Shown here: positions 63,378-64,000 of the stretch, piece by piece
Layout of the letters: each line of letters opens with the position of its first letter
Position numbering within the stretch: position 1 is the stretch's first letter
Notes under the pieces: model-generated
Databases searched by the model: none
What the model was told of the DNA's origin: nothing
What the model saw: the letters and a program-made list of their open reading frames with translations, nothing else
Assembly (NCBI RefSeq): GCF_037038585.1
Contig: NC_092520.1
Coordinates: forward strand, 149,233,104-149,297,103
DNA from: Patagioenas fasciata
Taxonomy: Eukaryota > Chordata > Aves > Columbiformes > Columbidae
Direction of reading: 5' to 3'
DNA length: 64,000 nucleotides
Position numbers and translations under genes: made by a program

Positions 63378-63516
63378 GACAAAAACTTGGCAGTGCCTTA
63401 AAAAGTCCCAAGGAGATGAGCTCGGAGTTGTCACAATGCACGGATGTCATCCTTACAAATTGGGAAGCGAACATCCAGTCACCAGGCTGCCCCATGAGAT
63501 GTGCAAATGCTGCCAG
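63378..63516 (+). pseudogene. OVCH1: Ovochymase further CUB domain, first exon
   Basis: Acceptor CTTACTCTTCCTAG, donor GTGAGC. One frame is open throughout and reads QKLGSALKSPKEM, SQCTDVILTNWEANIQSPG and CPMRCANAA, a CUB start (C..VILTN..G.IQSPG). The two-base start fits the phase-1 end of the protease 2 Ser exon. This exon has no inactivating lesion, though SPGYP has become SPGCP. Later exons lie beyond the window. Confidence 0.8.
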
Positions 63517-64000
63517 GTGAGCACCCGAGTTATTCTGGCTTTTGAAACTCACATGAAAATCTGTAAACATCTGTGATGTGGTTTTCAATAAATCTATAGA
63601 TGGTACTTCAGTGCATTTCAGAAAATTGGGCAAGTTCCCCAAAGGGAGTTATGAAAGTTTGGGGACACCAGTATGTTCTTTCCAGCAAGCAGTAGACAAT
63701 CTGACATCTCTGGGCAAAGCTCTCATCTTAAAACATGTCAGAGGCCTGAATATGGTGTAACTGAGGGGTTAACAATGGCAATGATAAACTACGTCACTAA
63801 AAATCTTCTGGCACTTTCATCTCTTTCCTTTTCTTCCTCCTTTATCATGCTTAGTTAGGATGAGAGATAACTTTCCATTCACATGGCAATAGCATAGACT
63901 TCTAAACTGTTTGAAGGCTTAACTTCAGAACTAATGAATAATATGACTGAAATAGATTTGGACCAGTATCCCCTCTTTGATTTTTTTTTTTATTTTCCTC

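Larger units (their letters stand above)
32592..63516 (+). pseudogene. OVCH1: Ovochymase-1 unitary pseudogene (protease-CUB-CUB-protease-CUB), runs off the window
   Basis: At least sixteen exon remnants in the right order rebuild the ovochymase layout: signal peptide, trypsin-like domain 1, CUB, CUB, trypsin-like domain 2, and the start of another CUB. Ovochymases are secreted egg or oviduct serine proteases; amphibian members are tied to egg-coat processing. Splice phases match between neighbouring exons wherever both edges can be read, so this is the original gene locus and not a processed copy. Damage seen: stops at 42179, 47176 and 48234; frameshifts in the exons starting 41001, 42079, 45789, 46739, 53302, 53549 and 54544; a donor GT changed to AT at 36282; a lost acceptor near 54542; changed active-site motifs; and a CR1 insertion in a coding exon. 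The 5' exon of CUB1 and the 3' exon of CUB2 were not found. OVCH1 is chosen because of its place beside TMTC1 on the same strand; OVCH2 is less likely. Confidence 0.88.

Overview
The window is vertebrate nuclear DNA, almost certainly from a bird. Genes are split into short exons with GT/AG junctions. The interspersed repeats are 5'-truncated CR1 LINEs ending in the typical avian ATTCTGTGATTCTG or GATTCTATGATT tails. I cannot name the species.

Left part (1-~30.3 kb): the last nine coding exons of TMTC1 on the + strand. TMTC1 is an endoplasmic reticulum O-mannosyltransferase of the TMTC family, with an N-terminal membrane enzyme part and a C-terminal TPR array. The exons (5030-5173, 12470-12578, 17779-17881, 20859-20994, 22037-22181, 22577-22714, 23095-23217, 24281-24358, 25108-25248) join in frame without a stop. 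They encode about 371 residues, roughly ten TPR units, and a C-terminus EKDQT. The membrane exons lie upstream, outside the window. What follows the stop is 3' UTR and then intergenic DNA; I could not fix the polyadenylation site.

Right part (~32.6 kb to the window end): the wreck of an ovochymase gene, also on the + strand, best matched to OVCH1. Human OVCH1 lies just downstream of TMTC1 in the same orientation, so the synteny fits. I can place a signal-peptide exon, all six exons of a first trypsin-like domain, parts of two CUB domains, all five exons of a second trypsin-like domain, and the first exon of a further CUB domain at 63378-63516. Splice phases agree where I can test them, so this is a decayed intron-containing gene and not a retrocopy. 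It carries nonsense codons, frameshifts, lost splice sites, altered catalytic motifs and a CR1 LINE inserted inside a protease exon at 52943-53297. It is a unitary pseudogene, or at least cannot make a complete ovochymase.

Repeats: at least ten CR1 copies in both orientations, two microsatellites (58.75-58.89 kb and 59.91-59.98 kb), A-rich tracts and two small tandem duplications. No tRNA, rRNA, CRISPR, phage or plasmid element was seen. I saw no new multi-gene system. The notable content is the contrast between an intact TMTC1 and a dead ovochymase neighbour whose decay can be read exon by exon.
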